A DNA stretch of 64,000 nt, from NCBI GenBank assembly GCA_016859345.1, contig CM029112.1, positions 8,903,589 to 8,967,588 of the forward strand. The letters are read 5' to 3'. Below, piece by piece: positions 62,900-64,000 of this stretch. The translations under genes were made by a program, and so were the position numbers. The notes beneath the pieces were generated by a model. It was not told the origin of the DNA. It saw only the letters and a list, made by a program, of their open reading frames with translations, and searched no databases. The DNA is from Istiophorus platypterus (taxonomy: Eukaryota; Chordata; Actinopteri; Istiophoriformes; Istiophoridae). Position 1 is the stretch's first letter. Each line of letters opens with the position of its first letter.

Positions 62900-64000
62900 G
62901 TAAGGAGTGATCCCACAGCAAGCACAGAGAAACAAAGCACGTGTACAGTGGCAAATTGAGTTTTTCAATCTGTATATATGAGACATTATGCAAGTATAAA
63001 GCTGTCACAAAAACTATATATATTTTCCTCCTGGCTCCTGTTGAGATGAGTAAACAAGTGTTGGCTGTGTTCAAGTTATGGTAACCTTGATATTTTCCTA
63101 ACAATTACGTGATAGCTGAGAATAGCTAAGAATTACCATTGGACAAGATTGTTTCTACATAGCTGTATAACCCAGGTGATAGTGGAGTTTCAATACTTGA
63201 CACTCCCATCAAAGTGAAAACATCTGACACTAAAGCATATATTGTGAATAGAAATATTAAGAGTATTTTACAGACCTCACAGTGTTTTCCTCTGGAAAAA
63301 GTGGTGTGATGTATAATAAACTATGTATCTTGGACACAAATATTAAAGATTTATGCACAAAAAGCAGATATACGGTCTACTACAAAAAGCAGATTTACGG
63401 TCTTTGAAGACCATGTTTCTTTTATGATTATTTCATATTCATAAAACATGAAGGAGAATCCAGAATGTGGTTAATTCGGTAAAACCATATTTTTCATTAA
63501 TATCCAGCATATAAGTAATTCACTGCACAATAAAAACATAATGGTGCTTTTTGCCTGACCGCAGAACACCTTAAACAGCCCATGAAGAATGTTTTTGTGA
63601 CTGTTTCTTATCTGACATTTGGATGCCTCAGATACCGAGTCATTGTATTTCCATCCCCAGCCATAGTTACACTAAAGAGCAGCCTCTCAGGTATGACTGC
63701 CGTATTACTTCATATCAACTTCTCTGTGTCATGGATAATGAAAAAGTCATTCTGCAGTGATAAGAGGGAGGATGAAACAAGAACACCACACTGCATTTTG
63801 GCAGTCCATCAATATGAGAGGGAGGTTTTGGATGTACTGTATATCTGAGCGGCATAAAGGCCTGTATAAAGCTCGGATTATGCCCAGTGAGAGACGAGGC
63901 AGAGACAGACGGGCGGGAGCACTTACAGAGTTGTGCGCTGACGCCGCTTTTGATCAGTTAGGATTTTGTAGTTGTGATGTGTTGCTTTTATCTTCACATT
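62900..64000 (+). other. adgrl1: Intron after the olfactomedin domain (incomplete)
   Basis: The intron begins GTAAGG and runs off the window. It contains a 25-bp unit present twice in tandem (63,357-63,406, one mismatch). I do not see an exon for the Ser/Thr-rich linker before the window ends. Confidence 0.85.

Overview
This window is vertebrate, most likely ray-finned fish, genomic DNA. It is about 2% coding, has canonical GT-AG introns, many long GT/CA, GA and CT microsatellites, and several blocks that look like conserved non-coding sequence. The fish assignment is an inference from repeat style and compact introns; no species can be named from the sequence alone.

The one gene I can support is the 5' half of a latrophilin (adhesion GPCR, ADGRL family) on the + strand. 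It matches ADGRL1 better than ADGRL2/3, and which teleost copy (1a or 1b) cannot be decided here. I reconstructed six constitutive coding exons plus one 15-nt alternative microexon, all with matching reading phase: 31348-31417 (signal peptide), 44591-44804 and 45977-46086 (SUEL/RBL lectin domain), 52575-52589 (microexon KVDQK), then 60546-60753, 60975-61239 and 62572-62899 (olfactomedin domain). Without the microexon this gives 398 complete codons plus one base. The window stops in the intron after the olfactomedin domain, so the linker, hormone-receptor, GAIN/GPS and seven-helix parts lie downstream.

Layout: 1-31244 holds no gene I can support. It is 5' flank or the first, non-coding intron, rich in microsatellites and carrying AT-rich candidate regulatory blocks, notably three POU octamers at 20542-20643. 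A 5' UTR exon with the start codon follows at 31245-31417. A 13.2-kb intron (31418-44590) carries a 549-bp tandem duplication, a 94-bp tandem duplication and a REST/RE1-like site. The lectin exons are separated by 1.2 kb. The 14.5-kb lectin-to-olfactomedin interval holds the microexon, a CpG-dense block at about 51.23-51.61 kb and an unusual pair of mutually exclusive hairpins at 54.7 kb. The olfactomedin exons end the gene part.

How it works together: the lectin and olfactomedin domains are the extracellular ligand-binding head of the receptor (teneurins, FLRTs). The microexon lengthens the hinge between them by five residues. Pyrimidine-rich sequence and a TGC motif upstream of it, plus the RE1-like element, are what neuron-restricted splicing and expression would predict. 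I saw no tRNA, rRNA, CRISPR array or intact mobile-element gene.
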